Both the position numbers and the translations under genes were made by a program. A DNA stretch of 64,000 nt from Paenibacillus_E oryzisoli_A (GTDB taxonomy: Bacteria > Bacillota > Bacilli > Paenibacillales > NBRC-103111): the NCBI RefSeq assembly GCF_050467285.1, contig NZ_JBCMUN010000005.1, forward strand, positions 682,001-746,000, given 5' to 3'. The notes below the pieces were generated by a model. It was not told where the DNA came from. It was given only the letters and a program-made list of their open reading frames with translations, and did not search any database. Each line of letters starts with the position of its first letter. Position 1 is the stretch's first letter. Below are positions 47,059 through 56,458 of this stretch, one piece after another.

Positions 47059-48252
47059 CTATTCTTTGCTCCTACCATACGAAACTTCTGTGTCCTGATA
47101 CGGCTCCAAATCATACATACCCGAATGCGATAAATTTACTTCAACGTTCACAGTACGAAGCGCCCCATCATTTATTCGAGGCACATCAACGGGAGCCGAT
47201 GCATTGAGCTTTCTCCATTCAGCAAGATGGTTGCGATAAAGCACCTGCTCAAGTCCGTAGATATCTATCCCCCGCGAAATACCAATTCGAAACGTTTGCA
47301 ATACTTGGTCTGTAATCTCCTTCTCAGCCATATCTTTCAGCTGTTCCACGTTGAAATTGCCCAGCACTTCTTCCACTACCCCTAAAAATTTCAGGTGCAT
47401 TGAAAATAACGGCTGGCCATCTTTAAATATCACTTCCACCTGCTTCTTCGGCTTATAAATGGAAATCATCGCGACTTTTTTTCCCTCATGGCTAATAGGA
47501 AGTGTAACGCGTTTCGTTTTGGTCGACACCCAACGAGCTCCATCTAATTGTTTCTCCGTGAATTTATTCTCCGCTTTACCGCGAGTCAGTGCATAAGCTC
47601 CATTCATTTGGACAACTGGTTGCGGCTTCTCTGTGTCCTCCCAATCAGTCTTGTTAATCTGCAAAGACGGTACAAGGTCCGTTTGCCCCACTTCTCCATC
47701 GTTCGCAAGCACAGTGCTTAACCGAACCGGTGAAATACTGGATAACTGATTATGCAGTGCTTTAGGATTATGCATGAGGTTTGAGGTTGGAGAAAGATTG
47801 AAAAACGTCGAGTACTTTATCAGCTCGTTTATGGGCTCCTCCGTGCCGAATACCCAGGCATTATATCGAATTTGTGGGAAACGGGGAATGGCATCTATAA
47901 AGCTGTCGATATTTTTGTGCAGCACACGATCACTAAAAATAATCGTTGTTAAGTGGTCCCAATATAAGTATTGCTGTGCCGTTTTATAGAGCCCTTCAAT
48001 GGCTCCATACAACGTATCCCCTTCACTTTTCCCAATCCACATCTTTGTTCTATCACTAGTCGTCCCTTGCTGCTGATTGCCCATTTGTCCAAAGTTCGTC
48101 AATTCCGTATAAATGATGTACTTTTCCTTTGCGTAATCGATACCTAGCGTTGTCACGAAGTTGTAATCGGCTACGTCCTTTATATCCCAGCACCCTGTAA
48201 GAAGCGACATTGTCGGCAATACAAACAAAGCAGTACGAATTATTGCCTTCAT
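47059..48252 (-). CDS. Spore germinant receptor subunit C (Ger(x)C lipoprotein)
   Basis: 397 residues. Lipoprotein signal with lipobox LLTGC at ~21, then WDIKDVADYNFVTTLGIDY, the characteristic opening of Ger(x)C proteins. The remainder is the three-domain GerAC fold (LYGAIEGLYKTAQQYLYWDH ... ENKFTEKQLDG ... ISRGIDIYGLEQVLYRNHLA). It sits on the outer face of the spore inner membrane and is needed for nutrient sensing with the A and B subunits. It is the last gene of a B-A-C operon and starts 2 bases after the A-subunit stop. Confidence 0.93.
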   Translation of the reverse strand: MKAIIRTALFVLPTMSLLTGCWDIKDVADYNFVTTLGIDYAKEKYIIYTELTNFGQMGNQQQGTTSDRTKMWIGKSEGDTLYGAIEGLYKTAQQYLYWDHLTTIIFSDRVLHKNIDSFIDAIPRFPQIRYNAWVFGTEEPINELIKYSTFFNLSPTSNLMHNPKALHNQLSSISPVRLSTVLANDGEVGQTDLVPSLQINKTDWEDTEKPQPVVQMNGAYALTRGKAENKFTEKQLDGARWVSTKTKRVTLPISHEGKKVAMISIYKPKKQVEVIFKDGQPLFSMHLKFLGVVEEVLGNFNVEQLKDMAEKEITDQVLQTFRIGISRGIDIYGLEQVLYRNHLAEWRKLNASAPVDVPRINDGALRTVNVEVNLSHSGMYDLEPYQDTEVSYGRSKE

Positions 48253-48254
48253 TA

Positions 48255-49700
48255 TTATTTATCCCCTTTGCGCACGTCATCTATGGGTTTATAGATCGAA
48301 GGCCGACGTCGCAAGAGGGACCGCGGTTTTGTCACGAGCGCCATCAGCAGGTCTTTCATGACAGGCGGTGATATAGGCGCCAAGTAAGGAACACCGAAGG
48401 ACTCCTGTTTAGACAAATAAATCAACAACGCGAACATGGCCCAAAAGAAACCGTACATGCCCAAAAAGGATGAGCACGCAAGCACAAACAGGCGCAGCAA
48501 GGTAACTAATCCGCTGAGCGATTGATTGACAAGTGTATACGCCGAAACCATTGATAGTGCTGTAACCACCAGCATCGCTGAAGATGTGAGACCCGCATCT
48601 ATTGCAGCTTGTCCGATGAAAAGTCCGCCTACAACGGTGACGGTTTGTCCGACGCCCTTGGGAAGCCGCATTCCTGCTTCACGGAAAAGCTCAAATACCA
48701 TTTGCATTAGGAAAGCTTCAAGGGGGGCTGGAATTGGAAGACCTTTATGTACGTTAAGGATCGTGGCCAGCGTTGTAAGCGGAATTTGGTCCAAATGAAA
48801 GGCGGTCAGTGCAATATAGAAGCCCGGTATGAAAATCCCGCAAAAAAGCCCGAAATACCGCAGCAGCGATTCGCATGCGACAAAGATGTACGAGGCATGA
48901 ATATCCTCTGGCGTTTTAAGAAGAGCCGATAACGTTGACGGTGCAATCAGGACCATCGGAGTTCCATCAACTAGGATAAGAAATCGCCCACGCATAAGCG
49001 ACTCAACGGCAAAATCCGGCCGCCCGATGTAATCGATTAAGGGAAACAGCTGAAATGGAGAATCCGTGATTAATTCACTCAACTCTTCGCTGCTCACTAA
49101 CGCATCTACATCGATGTTCTTCAGTCTTTGTCGTACTGTCGCTAAAATTTGGGGATTAATGATATCTCGATCAAACATCAACGCTACCTTCGTACGGCTT
49201 CGCCTTCCGATCGTATAGGTCTCACAGCTCAATGTTTCGGTGCGAAGTCTCTTCCGAATTAGTGCAATGTTCGTTGTAATCTGTTCCGTAAAACCATCGC
49301 GAGGACCTTTAACCGATACCTCCGTATTAGACTCCTGCGGCTGTCGCTGTGGAGGATTGGACAGATCTAGCGCTAAGAGCGATTCGTGCTCCTCCAATAA
49401 GAGGAGAAGCTTGCCCGCGAATATTGCTTCCACCACATGCTGGGAATCCAGTTTCATATCGACAAGCGACAAATTACCCAGTAGGCCCGATTCGACCCGG
49501 AATTGAGGCAGTTTTTCCAATTGGGGGATGACCGATTGGTCGATCAGCTTGCTCTCACACAAACCCTCGCAATATATAAACAGCACTTCCCAATAGCCTT
49601 GATCTTGGACAACTTGCACCCGTTGAAAGATTACATCTGCGCAATCATGGAATAACTGTCGCAACTTTTGCTCAATGGGTCGTGTTGGGATTTGCAGCAT
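48255..49700 (-). CDS. Spore germinant receptor subunit A (GerA/SpoVAF family)
   Basis: 481 residues. N-terminal cytoplasmic domain (~1-235), with TNIALIRKRLRTETLSCETY and the family motif LPLIDYIGRPDFAVESLMRG-like segment (here FPLIDYIGRPDFAVESL). About five membrane helices follow (~240-430), and the C-terminus contains SPPVMKDLLMALVTKPRSLL. The A subunit forms the oligomeric channel core of germinant receptors. Its ATG lies 29 bases inside the B-subunit gene, after AGGAAGGGG. Confidence 0.93.
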   Translation of the reverse strand: MLQIPTRPIEQKLRQLFHDCADVIFQRVQVVQDQGYWEVLFIYCEGLCESKLIDQSVIPQLEKLPQFRVESGLLGNLSLVDMKLDSQHVVEAIFAGKLLLLLEEHESLLALDLSNPPQRQPQESNTEVSVKGPRDGFTEQITTNIALIRKRLRTETLSCETYTIGRRSRTKVALMFDRDIINPQILATVRQRLKNIDVDALVSSEELSELITDSPFQLFPLIDYIGRPDFAVESLMRGRFLILVDGTPMVLIAPSTLSALLKTPEDIHASYIFVACESLLRYFGLFCGIFIPGFYIALTAFHLDQIPLTTLATILNVHKGLPIPAPLEAFLMQMVFELFREAGMRLPKGVGQTVTVVGGLFIGQAAIDAGLTSSAMLVVTALSMVSAYTLVNQSLSGLVTLLRLFVLACSSFLGMYGFFWAMFALLIYLSKQESFGVPYLAPISPPVMKDLLMALVTKPRSLLRRRPSIYKPIDDVRKGDK

Positions 49701-50790
49701 GGTTTTCGCGACCCCTTCCTCTCAAGCGATAAATAGCAGCAAATAGGATCAACAACAGCATTACACCTGCAATAAGTGCCAATGTAACGGGATAATACCA
49801 ATCTCGCAAAAAGTTCACAAAAGTCGGATCGCTGATAGGGAAAATCGGTACGATCAACATAATGATCGTCATAGAGATGAGAGTGATACGATGTGACTTC
49901 CGACTTCGCAATTGCAAAACTTCCGGTATTAGATACATACAGAGAGATATCCGGATGAAAGAGCCGCTTAGCCATTCGTAGATCGAGAGGAAGTCCAGAT
50001 GGGAAATGTTTTTTCCGAGCGATACTAGTCCCCACTGTTCAAATGTCGGGTAACGCTGAACCGCCACTTCATTCGGTGAAAAATTCGTAATAATATCGAG
50101 CATCGTCCCTAAGATCAGCCCAATTGAGACGATTACATAAACTAGTAAAAAAGAAGTTTTGACCTTCTGCTGCAAATGCTGCCGAATTAATAACAGGATA
50201 ATGATTTCTAACACCCCATGCGTAGAAAAGACGGCACCATGTATCACTGGGCCAAGTCCTTTTTCCATAAGAGGCAAAACGTAGAGATAATTTTTGTATT
50301 GCAGGTTGGTAACCAGCAAAAAAATCTCGAGTATGATAAAAAACGGCAGCAAAATACCTGCACATATGGTAATCGACCAGAAGCCTGCATTCGCGGCAAA
50401 GAAGCATAACAACGTCAGTGTAGCGGCAATTAAAACGCGCGGAGTTTCGGGAAGGAAGGTAGCATCCACCCAATTGGTTGTGTCTTTTAACGTCACAAGG
50501 CTGGTCCCGAACAAATACGCCAGAAATGCCAGTTTAATGATCCATCCAGCGAAGGAACCGAAATGAGTTCGAACCCATGAAACAATTGATTCGTTTGAAG
50601 TCGAATTCATAAGGACCTTCATTACAAATATCAAAATAAAACCGGGAGTTGCAGACAGCAGCACGCTAATCCAGGCATCACGTTTCGCAACTCCTAGCAC
50701 CAGTGGGATAACTAACGTTTGATTAGTCACGGCCGTCGTAATTAATAGTAGTAAAAATGCCTGAATAAGCGAAATTTTTTTAGAACTCAT
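49672..50790 (-). CDS. Spore germinant receptor subunit B (GerB, APC-superfamily permease)
   Basis: 372 residues from ATG 50790 (GGAG 7 bases before; a longer form would add 18 residues). Ten membrane helices in the amino-acid-permease pattern (LIQAFLLLLITTAVTNQTLV at the start; TLALIAGVMLLLILFAAIYR at the end). In the receptor the B subunit binds the nutrient germinant. Here it is the first gene of the operon, in B-A-C order rather than the A-B-C of Bacillus gerA. Confidence 0.93.
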   Translation of the reverse strand: MSSKKISLIQAFLLLLITTAVTNQTLVIPLVLGVAKRDAWISVLLSATPGFILIFVMKVLMNSTSNESIVSWVRTHFGSFAGWIIKLAFLAYLFGTSLVTLKDTTNWVDATFLPETPRVLIAATLTLLCFFAANAGFWSITICAGILLPFFIILEIFLLVTNLQYKNYLYVLPLMEKGLGPVIHGAVFSTHGVLEIIILLLIRQHLQQKVKTSFLLVYVIVSIGLILGTMLDIITNFSPNEVAVQRYPTFEQWGLVSLGKNISHLDFLSIYEWLSGSFIRISLCMYLIPEVLQLRSRKSHRITLISMTIIMLIVPIFPISDPTFVNFLRDWYYPVTLALIAGVMLLLILFAAIYRLRGRGRENHAANPNTTH

Positions 50791-50906
50791 GAATAGGCTC
50801 CATACTATAGATTTCAATGTGTGTAGTATTTCCTTAGGAGACAAAATTATTCAATTCAAAATAAACCCCCAGCCACTCTTGGAGCCGTTTCTCTTCTCCA
50901 AAGCCT

Positions 50907-53900
50907 TTATGGAGTCACTCCATTGTAAGTATGAATCACCTCATCTGATGTTAATGCCGCTTTAAAAATTTGCACCTCATCGATCGAACCGTTCCAATTT
51001 TGAAAGTAATAGGTTGGTGCATTTGCTGCGCCTAAACGTAAATTTCCTGTTGAGGACTCGGCTGTTACTGATGCTGTCCCATCTGCTAATCCATTGATAT
51101 ACAATTGGATCGTGCCCCCTTTTTTGACCAAGGCAATCTGCGTCCAAACTCCCGTCGGAATCACTTTTGTACTGCTCGTCGTAACTCCGCCAAAAAACGA
51201 TCTTAGTGTGCCCGTCGTTCCGTCTCGATACAGCAAACTTCGCCCTCCATCGCCTTCTTGAGTAATAATCATCTGGTTTGTACCTGATGCCGAAGCTTGA
51301 TCAAGTTTAACCCACGCAGATATCGTAAACTCGGTAGCTGCAGAATCAAATAAGTTTGGAATACTCGCATAATAATTACCGAAAGAAGCTCCGGTTGGGA
51401 CAAAATCAAGAGCTCCCCCTACCCAGTTTAAGGTTCCGACCGAAGAGGTGACGAGGGAAGCTGAATGATGGTTACCTGAGAGATCAGATACTGTAGAGCC
51501 GGAGGACTCATTCATTCGGTAATAGGCCATAGGGGCAGTTCCATTACATATATTCTGAATTTGATCATCTGTCAAAGCTGATTCGGTAATCTGCACTTCA
51601 TCAATCGAGCCATTCCAGTTCGCATTGCCGATGGAAGGTGATTTATGTGCGCCCAACCGGAAGTCGCCTGTTGATGACTCCGCTGTTACCAACGCCGTTG
51701 AATCAAGAGCACCATTAATAAACAGTTTTATATTACTTCCATGTTTGACTAGAGCTACATGTGTCCATGTGTCAATTGGAACGACGTCTGTCGTTGTTGT
51801 CATTACTCCGCCCAGAAATGTTTTTAAGTGACCTGAGCTTGCATCTCGATAGAGGATATTTCGACCTGTAGCGCCATCCTGACTGAGAATGGTTTGAGTG
51901 GTACCAGAGTCAGTGGATTTTTCAAGTTTGACCCAAGCGGTAAAAGAGAAATCTGTTGCCGCTGGATCGAAAAAATTTGGAATGCTGGCATAGTAATTCC
52001 CAAAAGTGTTTGCCCCAGTTGGTGTTATATGCAGAAAGCTGAGAGTGCCAACAGTCCCCCAGTTTGTGCTTCCACCCAAAGAAGATAGGAGAGTAGCGTC
52101 ATGTTTGTTTTCCGAAACATCAGGAACCGTCACCCCCGTTGTTTCATCAAACTTATAATACGCCGTTCCCGAATCAACAACTGGAGGCAGCGGCAAGCTC
52201 GATAGACGCCAGTTCTGGCTCATCGAACTCGATGCTGGGCATTGTGTGCTGAGCGCACCGTCGTCTGTGGAAGTATTGGCCATGCAAAGCATTTGCCCAC
52301 TCTGCTTATTCTGAATGTTATAATAGCCTTCTCCGATGTAAATCAATTGCCATAAAAGATTAGAAGTTGAATTGTCCGACCACAGAATGTTTGTGTTGTC
52401 ATTTGTCGTCCCCCCTTTTATGCCCATGAACTTCCCGCTATTCACATTTTTAATCTTATAATAGCCATTGCCGTCATTAACGAATTGCCAGGATTGGCTA
52501 AGTGCAGTTGTATTGGTTCGCTGTTCTATATTGGTTCCATCGGCCGTAGCGTTATCTAGCGTGCCTAACACTTTGCCACTACTGCCGTTTTGGATGGAAT
52601 AACTGGTTGTTTCATTAGGTTTGACGACCTGTATGCCACCTGGATTTAAGGTTATATTGCTTGTGCCGGACGCTATTTTAATTGGTATAGTGGCATTGGG
52701 ACCCATTTTATCAATGCGATTATTTAAAAATGTTACAGTATCCGCATGTTTTACCCAAATGACTGTTGAAGGATCAATACCCAAATAAGTACCATTAGTT
52801 CCATTCGCGGCATTATGTGTATTCAGAAAAGAATTATCTTGAACTGTGACATTCCTCGCATCACTAATATTCAAATTAAGTCCTGATACGCCATCAAAGG
52901 TATTATTTTCGATTGTGATGTTACTAAAAGCAAGGTCTGACTTAACATTAGAAGCTGTAAGTACAATAGCACCTGCTTGTTCGTCTGCCGCGTTGAAATA
53001 GTGATCCCCTGTGTTAATGATCTGATTATTTTGAATGATTACATCATTGGAAACACCAGCATCAGAATCACTCAACCCTTCTGGAGAAATCACAATCGCT
53101 TTGTTGCTGCCACGAAAAATATTATTTTCAATCGTTCCGCCATTTGCTTTCAGCAGCATTCCCCGATATGGGCTTGTAATCTGATTGTTGCGAAAAATGA
53201 AACCGTTCGCCATTCTCTCTGGTCTGAATAGAAAAATCCCCGCCTGAAATGGTGAAGTTTGATCTAGCTGTACGCGATAAACTGGCAATTGTCCAATATC
53301 CCATAACCCATTTGTTCCTGCAGCCGCTGTAATTTTTGCTTGCAGACTATTGTCGATTCCCACATCGTCAAATTTAACCAATGTACTGCTAAGTGCCGTA
53401 GCTTCGGGGCCGTCATTAAATTGGCGTAGGAGCATATTCGTTTTCAACGCTTTGTTCGTCGCAATGTAGATAACATTCCCATCCGTTTTCAATACGGCAA
53501 TAGGTCCTGGAGACTGAATACTGAAGGAATCGTCGCCTGTATTCTCAATAGTTGAATTCTCGATAATCGGTCCAACAGCAAAATTTTGAATTCCTATACC
53601 GTCCCAAACTGTTGTTAATAAAGGGGGATCTTCTGCTCCTGGAGGTACGGGTCCGCGGACAATCCGGAACCCGTCCAGATGTGTCCCTCCTTGACCACCA
53701 CCATCTGTATAACCCGACCCTGGAGCTGTGTATAAGGTTACATTCTTCCATGTTACACCACTGCTGTCGCCTACTGATATGCCAGGAACAGTGCCTGAAG
53801 ACAACGTAACCAAGTCACCGATTGCAATATCGCTTCCGACATTGGTAACATGGGAAACGTCCCCCGTGATCACTGCTGTTGAATCCCAGTAATGGGGAAC

Positions 53901-54380
53901 TCGGGATTTTTGAAATCTTGTTTTAGGATCATAAACCTCGATTCTGCTGTACTTTCCTCTCGGATACCCTGCATCAAGTTGAACATCGATGGATTTCGTA
54001 GTTGGATCAGTAGCAATAACTTTCCCTTGCGTGAAAGGTAGAGGATCATAATTTACGGATAATCCTTGAACCGTCAAATTGGTACTATTCGTGACTTGAA
54101 ATGCCGTGATTAGATTCGTCATGACAATGTTCACATCATTGGCAAAAATCGTTAAATTGTTAGCATTTTGAATTGAAATCGTATTACCTAACCGATACGT
54201 ACCAGAAGGTATTACAACTGAACTATCGCCTTGAGTGATAGCCGTGTTAATCAAAGTCTGGATATCTACGGTTCCCGTCTGGTTCAATGTATCAGCTTTT
54301 AAAGGTGGAACGTGAAAAGAATAACTCTCAGTTAGCAATAACAGAGCAAAACAAACTATTAAAAAATTACGCTTCAGCAT
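50907..54380 (-). CDS. Secreted right-handed beta-helix protein with ricin-type and two LamG domains
   Basis: 1157 residues. ATG 54380 is preferred (GGAG 8 bases before; a GTG three codons upstream is possible). Signal peptide 1-~30 (LIVCFALLLLTESYSF). Residues ~40-610 form a parallel beta-helix of pectate-lyase type (NLTIFANDVNIVMTN; IIENSTIENTGDDSFSIQSP; DVIIQNNQIINTGDHYF). Residues ~620-760 form a ricin-type beta-trefoil (YYKIKNVNSGKFMGI, NIQNKQSGQMLCM). Two very similar LamG-type concanavalin domains end the protein (~770-960, ~965-1157; both with FGNYYASIPN and WNGSIDEVQI). The helix resembles polysaccharide lyases and GH110/GH28-type folds, but no catalytic set is identified. It probably binds and cuts an extracellular glycan. 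Confidence 0.85.
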   Translation of the reverse strand: MLKRNFLIVCFALLLLTESYSFHVPPLKADTLNQTGTVDIQTLINTAITQGDSSVVIPSGTYRLGNTISIQNANNLTIFANDVNIVMTNLITAFQVTNSTNLTVQGLSVNYDPLPFTQGKVIATDPTTKSIDVQLDAGYPRGKYSRIEVYDPKTRFQKSRVPHYWDSTAVITGDVSHVTNVGSDIAIGDLVTLSSGTVPGISVGDSSGVTWKNVTLYTAPGSGYTDGGGQGGTHLDGFRIVRGPVPPGAEDPPLLTTVWDGIGIQNFAVGPIIENSTIENTGDDSFSIQSPGPIAVLKTDGNVIYIATNKALKTNMLLRQFNDGPEATALSSTLVKFDDVGIDNSLQAKITAAAGTNGLWDIGQLPVYRVQLDQTSPFQAGIFLFRPERMANGFIFRNNQITSPYRGMLLKANGGTIENNIFRGSNKAIVISPEGLSDSDAGVSNDVIIQNNQIINTGDHYFNAADEQAGAIVLTASNVKSDLAFSNITIENNTFDGVSGLNLNISDARNVTVQDNSFLNTHNAANGTNGTYLGIDPSTVIWVKHADTVTFLNNRIDKMGPNATIPIKIASGTSNITLNPGGIQVVKPNETTSYSIQNGSSGKVLGTLDNATADGTNIEQRTNTTALSQSWQFVNDGNGYYKIKNVNSGKFMGIKGGTTNDNTNILWSDNSTSNLLWQLIYIGEGYYNIQNKQSGQMLCMANTSTDDGALSTQCPASSSMSQNWRLSSLPLPPVVDSGTAYYKFDETTGVTVPDVSENKHDATLLSSLGGSTNWGTVGTLSFLHITPTGANTFGNYYASIPNFFDPAATDFSFTAWVKLEKSTDSGTTQTILSQDGATGRNILYRDASSGHLKTFLGGVMTTTTDVVPIDTWTHVALVKHGSNIKLFINGALDSTALVTAESSTGDFRLGAHKSPSIGNANWNGSIDEVQITESALTDDQIQNICNGTAPMAYYRMNESSGSTVSDLSGNHHSASLVTSSVGTLNWVGGALDFVPTGASFGNYYASIPNLFDSAATEFTISAWVKLDQASASGTNQMIITQEGDGGRSLLYRDGTTGTLRSFFGGVTTSSTKVIPTGVWTQIALVKKGGTIQLYINGLADGTASVTAESSTGNLRLGAANAPTYYFQNWNGSIDEVQIFKAALTSDEVIHTYNGVTP

Positions 54381-54442
54381 CAAAATCACTCCATTGAAGA
54401 ATCTTAAGTTATATGAACTTCTATCATAATTTGAAAACTAAT

Positions 54443-54532
54443 TAAAAAAAATCCTCAGTTTTTAATAGACATGAGGATTTTTGATCAATTCCGGATTTAT
54501 GTTGATTATTTCACATTAATATCAGTTTTTTA
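54443..54532 (-). repeat. Two-hairpin 3'-UTR repeat, copy 3 (downstream of permease remnant)
   Basis: AAAAAACTGATATTAATGTG on the minus strand starts the unit 10 bases after the permease stop. The terminator stem AATCCTCA...TGAGGATT is followed by eight Ts. The first hairpin is weaker than in copies 1 and 2. Confidence 0.75.
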
Positions 54533-54539
54533 ATCGTAG

Positions 54540-54794
54540 TTATCCTTTGACAGCTCCTGCAATACCGTCCACGAAATATTTTTGCAAGAAGATAAATACA
54601 AGCATGATTGGAATAATCGAAATACATGACGCAGCCGTCATTCCTGTATAATCGGAGGAGTTTTCGCCAACAAAAGAAAATATCCCCACACTCAGTGTGC
54701 GCAAACCGGGATTATTCAGTGTGATGGCCATTTTCAAGCATTCACCAGGAATCGTGTCCGTTAGGCCCAGCCCGGATACAGCATAGCATAGCAT
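54540..54794 (-). pseudogene. 3' remnant of a carbohydrate ABC permease gene (MalG type)
   Basis: Eighty-four codons give the last quarter of a sugar permease: ITLNNPGLRTLSVGIFSFVG, two membrane stretches (ASCISIIPIMLVFIFLQKYF) and the typical C-terminus VDGIAGAVKG. No start or upstream coding sequence is found; the first ~20 residues do not look like permease. The C-terminus resembles that of the remnant at 6333, and both AVKG tails suggest related lost transporters. Confidence 0.75.
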
Positions 54795-54898
54795 CGCGCA
54801 CGCCCTCCAGATTGAAGCGATTTCATGATTTCAGTGTATGTATATTGTGAAAAACTGGATATCTAGCTACGCAACGATTTCTATATGGTTTTCAATAA

Positions 54899-54950
54899 AA
54901 AAAAGAAGCTACTCGCCATTTTTGCTAGAGGGCATGGAGCTTCTTTCTTA
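54899..54950 (-). terminator. Hairpin terminator downstream of sigK
   Basis: AAGAAGCT (54903-54910) pairs with AGCTTCTT (54938-54945), with T-runs on the minus strand. Confidence 0.55.
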
Positions 54951-55050
54951 ATTAATTGACTTTACCACTGTACAACTAAGTTATTTACTTATATTTCACA
55001 GTCCACTTAGAACTCAAAAATAATTATACTCAAAGATACTTCTAGGCAAA

Positions 55051-55075
55051 AGACCGCCAAGTTGGCGGCTTTTTT
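55051..55075. terminator. Short GC-rich hairpin at the 3' end of sigK
   Basis: CCGCC-AAGTT-GGCGG with TTTTTT on the plus strand and TTTT on the minus strand; it starts 3 bases after the sigK stop and could act both ways. Confidence 0.65.
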
Positions 55076-55077
55076 AG

Positions 55078-55585
55078 CTATCGCTTCGCCTTATAAAACT
55101 CATGATACAGCTTCATGAGCGCCCTTTTCTCTATCCGCGATACATAGCTGCGGCTAATCCCCAGCTCCTTCGCAATCTCCCGCTGCGTTCGCTCCTCGCC
55201 GCCGAGCTCAAGCCCGAACCGGCCGACGACGACCTCTTTCTCGCGGTCATCCAATATATCCAAATTCTTATAGATCTTGCTCTTTTCGATCTTGAGCTGC
55301 ACCGCATCCACGACTCGTCCGCTTCGCTGCCAAGGATGTCGATCAGCGTAATCTCATTGCCCTCTTTGTCCGTTCCTATGGGGTCATGCAGGGAAACATC
55401 CTTGCGTGTTTTCTTGAGCGAACGAAGATGCATCAGGATCTCATTCTCGATACAGCGCGCCGCGAACGTCGCCAGCTTCGTCCCTTTGTTCGGGGAAAAT
55501 GATTCAATCGCTTTAATCAGTCCGATTGTCCCGATCGAGATCAAATCCTCAAGATCTTCGCCTGTATTATCGAATTTTTTGACAT
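55078..55585 (-). pseudogene. sigK: 3' two-thirds of sigK (sporulation sigma factor K), cut by a Tn7-like element and frameshifted
   Basis: The reading gives VKKFDNTGEDLEDLISIGTI, GTKLATFAARCIENEILMHL, KKTRKDVSLHDPIGTDKEGN and then ILGSEADE, matching SigK of Bacillales from about residue 65 to 140. The frame then shifts: GACGAG-TCGTGG lacks one G (expected GAGGTCGTGG) near 55314. The correct continuation DAVQLKIEKSKIYKNLDILD ... REIAKELGISRSYVSRIEKR lies in another frame to the stop at 55078. Regions 2, 3 and 4 are thus present but not in one frame. The first ~65 codons, including start and pro-sequence, are missing because the Tn7-like element begins at ~55586. Either the gene is dead, or the base loss is a sequencing error and the gene is rebuilt by excision. 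Confidence 0.88.
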
Positions 55586-55630
55586 TGTGAACCATTCATA
55601 AAGCAGAAACCTAATAATTGAATTTCCGCA

Positions 55631-56458
55631 TTACGACAACTGACTCAATTCAGATAGCCTACTTAATCTTAAATCCCAATGTTTCCTTTTTTCCTCTTCG
55701 GCTTGGAGTGTCATAAGATAATACCTTTCTTGAACATCTATTATTTTCCTACATAAACTTAGATCTGAAAGCTTCAAGTATCCTCTTGCTGCGTATTCAT
55801 CAAATTTTTCAACTTCTATTCTTGCACATTGAATTAAAGTTTTAGAACCGAATAATCTTAGTACATGTGCTGCTTGATATTTTATAGGAGTTGTTTGCAA
55901 CGAAAGAGAGCCACTATATAATGAAATTTTCTTAGCTTGTTGAAACTCTTCAGCTGTTACAGCCTGTAGTCTTTCCTTCTCCCATATTTTACATAGTGCT
56001 TCTTTTTTTATAAATAGATCTCTCCACACTTTAACTTTGTTCCTCAGTGGTAGGGTGAGATAATAGTTATATTTATCGCTTGAAACACGACAATCAATTT
56101 TCCCCCAAAAATTCGGAGTATAACGTACATATCCTATACCTGGGGTACTATAGCCTTCGAGATCTAGTAATTGTTCATTTGTTAACAAGTTGCTATCAAT
56201 AGAAGCCATTTTAGGCAAGATGCCTAAACTATTTAGGTAATCATTTAATACTTCGTGATCATACTCGAACAGCTTATGACTTTGAAATTGTCCAACCACC
56301 CCAAGCCTAGTCCAAACCATCCGTTTCCTTTCTAAGACTGCTTGATCATCACGTATTAAGAGTTTTAAAATTCTAGTTTTCTCTTCAAGTAGTTTTAATT
56401 CTTTATATACGCCATTAATAATGAAGTCTTTAATTCCTGAAACTGTCAAATCCGTCAC
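55631..56458 (-). CDS. Unrecognised Tn7-element protein downstream of tniQ
   Basis: 275 residues. Its ATG overlaps the tniQ stop by four bases (ATGA), so the two are co-translated. Mostly helical and charged; residues ~15-45 and ~225-275 could be coiled coil (LKLLEEKTRILKLLIRDDQA; LQAEEEKRKHWDLRLSRLSE). The middle has a beta-rich stretch (GYVRYTPNFWGKIDCRV). No family is recognised; it does not look like TnsE by eye. Its position between tnsD and the transposon end is that of tnsE in Tn7, so a part in target choice is possible. Only ~45 bases separate its stop from the element end. Confidence 0.75.
   Translation of the reverse strand: MTDLTVSGIKDFIINGVYKELKLLEEKTRILKLLIRDDQAVLERKRMVWTRLGVVGQFQSHKLFEYDHEVLNDYLNSLGILPKMASIDSNLLTNEQLLDLEGYSTPGIGYVRYTPNFWGKIDCRVSSDKYNYYLTLPLRNKVKVWRDLFIKKEALCKIWEKERLQAVTAEEFQQAKKISLYSGSLSLQTTPIKYQAAHVLRLFGSKTLIQCARIEVEKFDEYAARGYLKLSDLSLCRKIIDVQERYYLMTLQAEEEKRKHWDLRLSRLSELSQLS

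Noticed and set aside
55078..55585. Reading the sigma fragment as SigE instead of SigK
   Set aside because: KKTRKDVSLHDPIGTDKEGN and the C-terminal SRSYVSRIEKRALMKLYHEF match SigK; SigE has different residues at these places.
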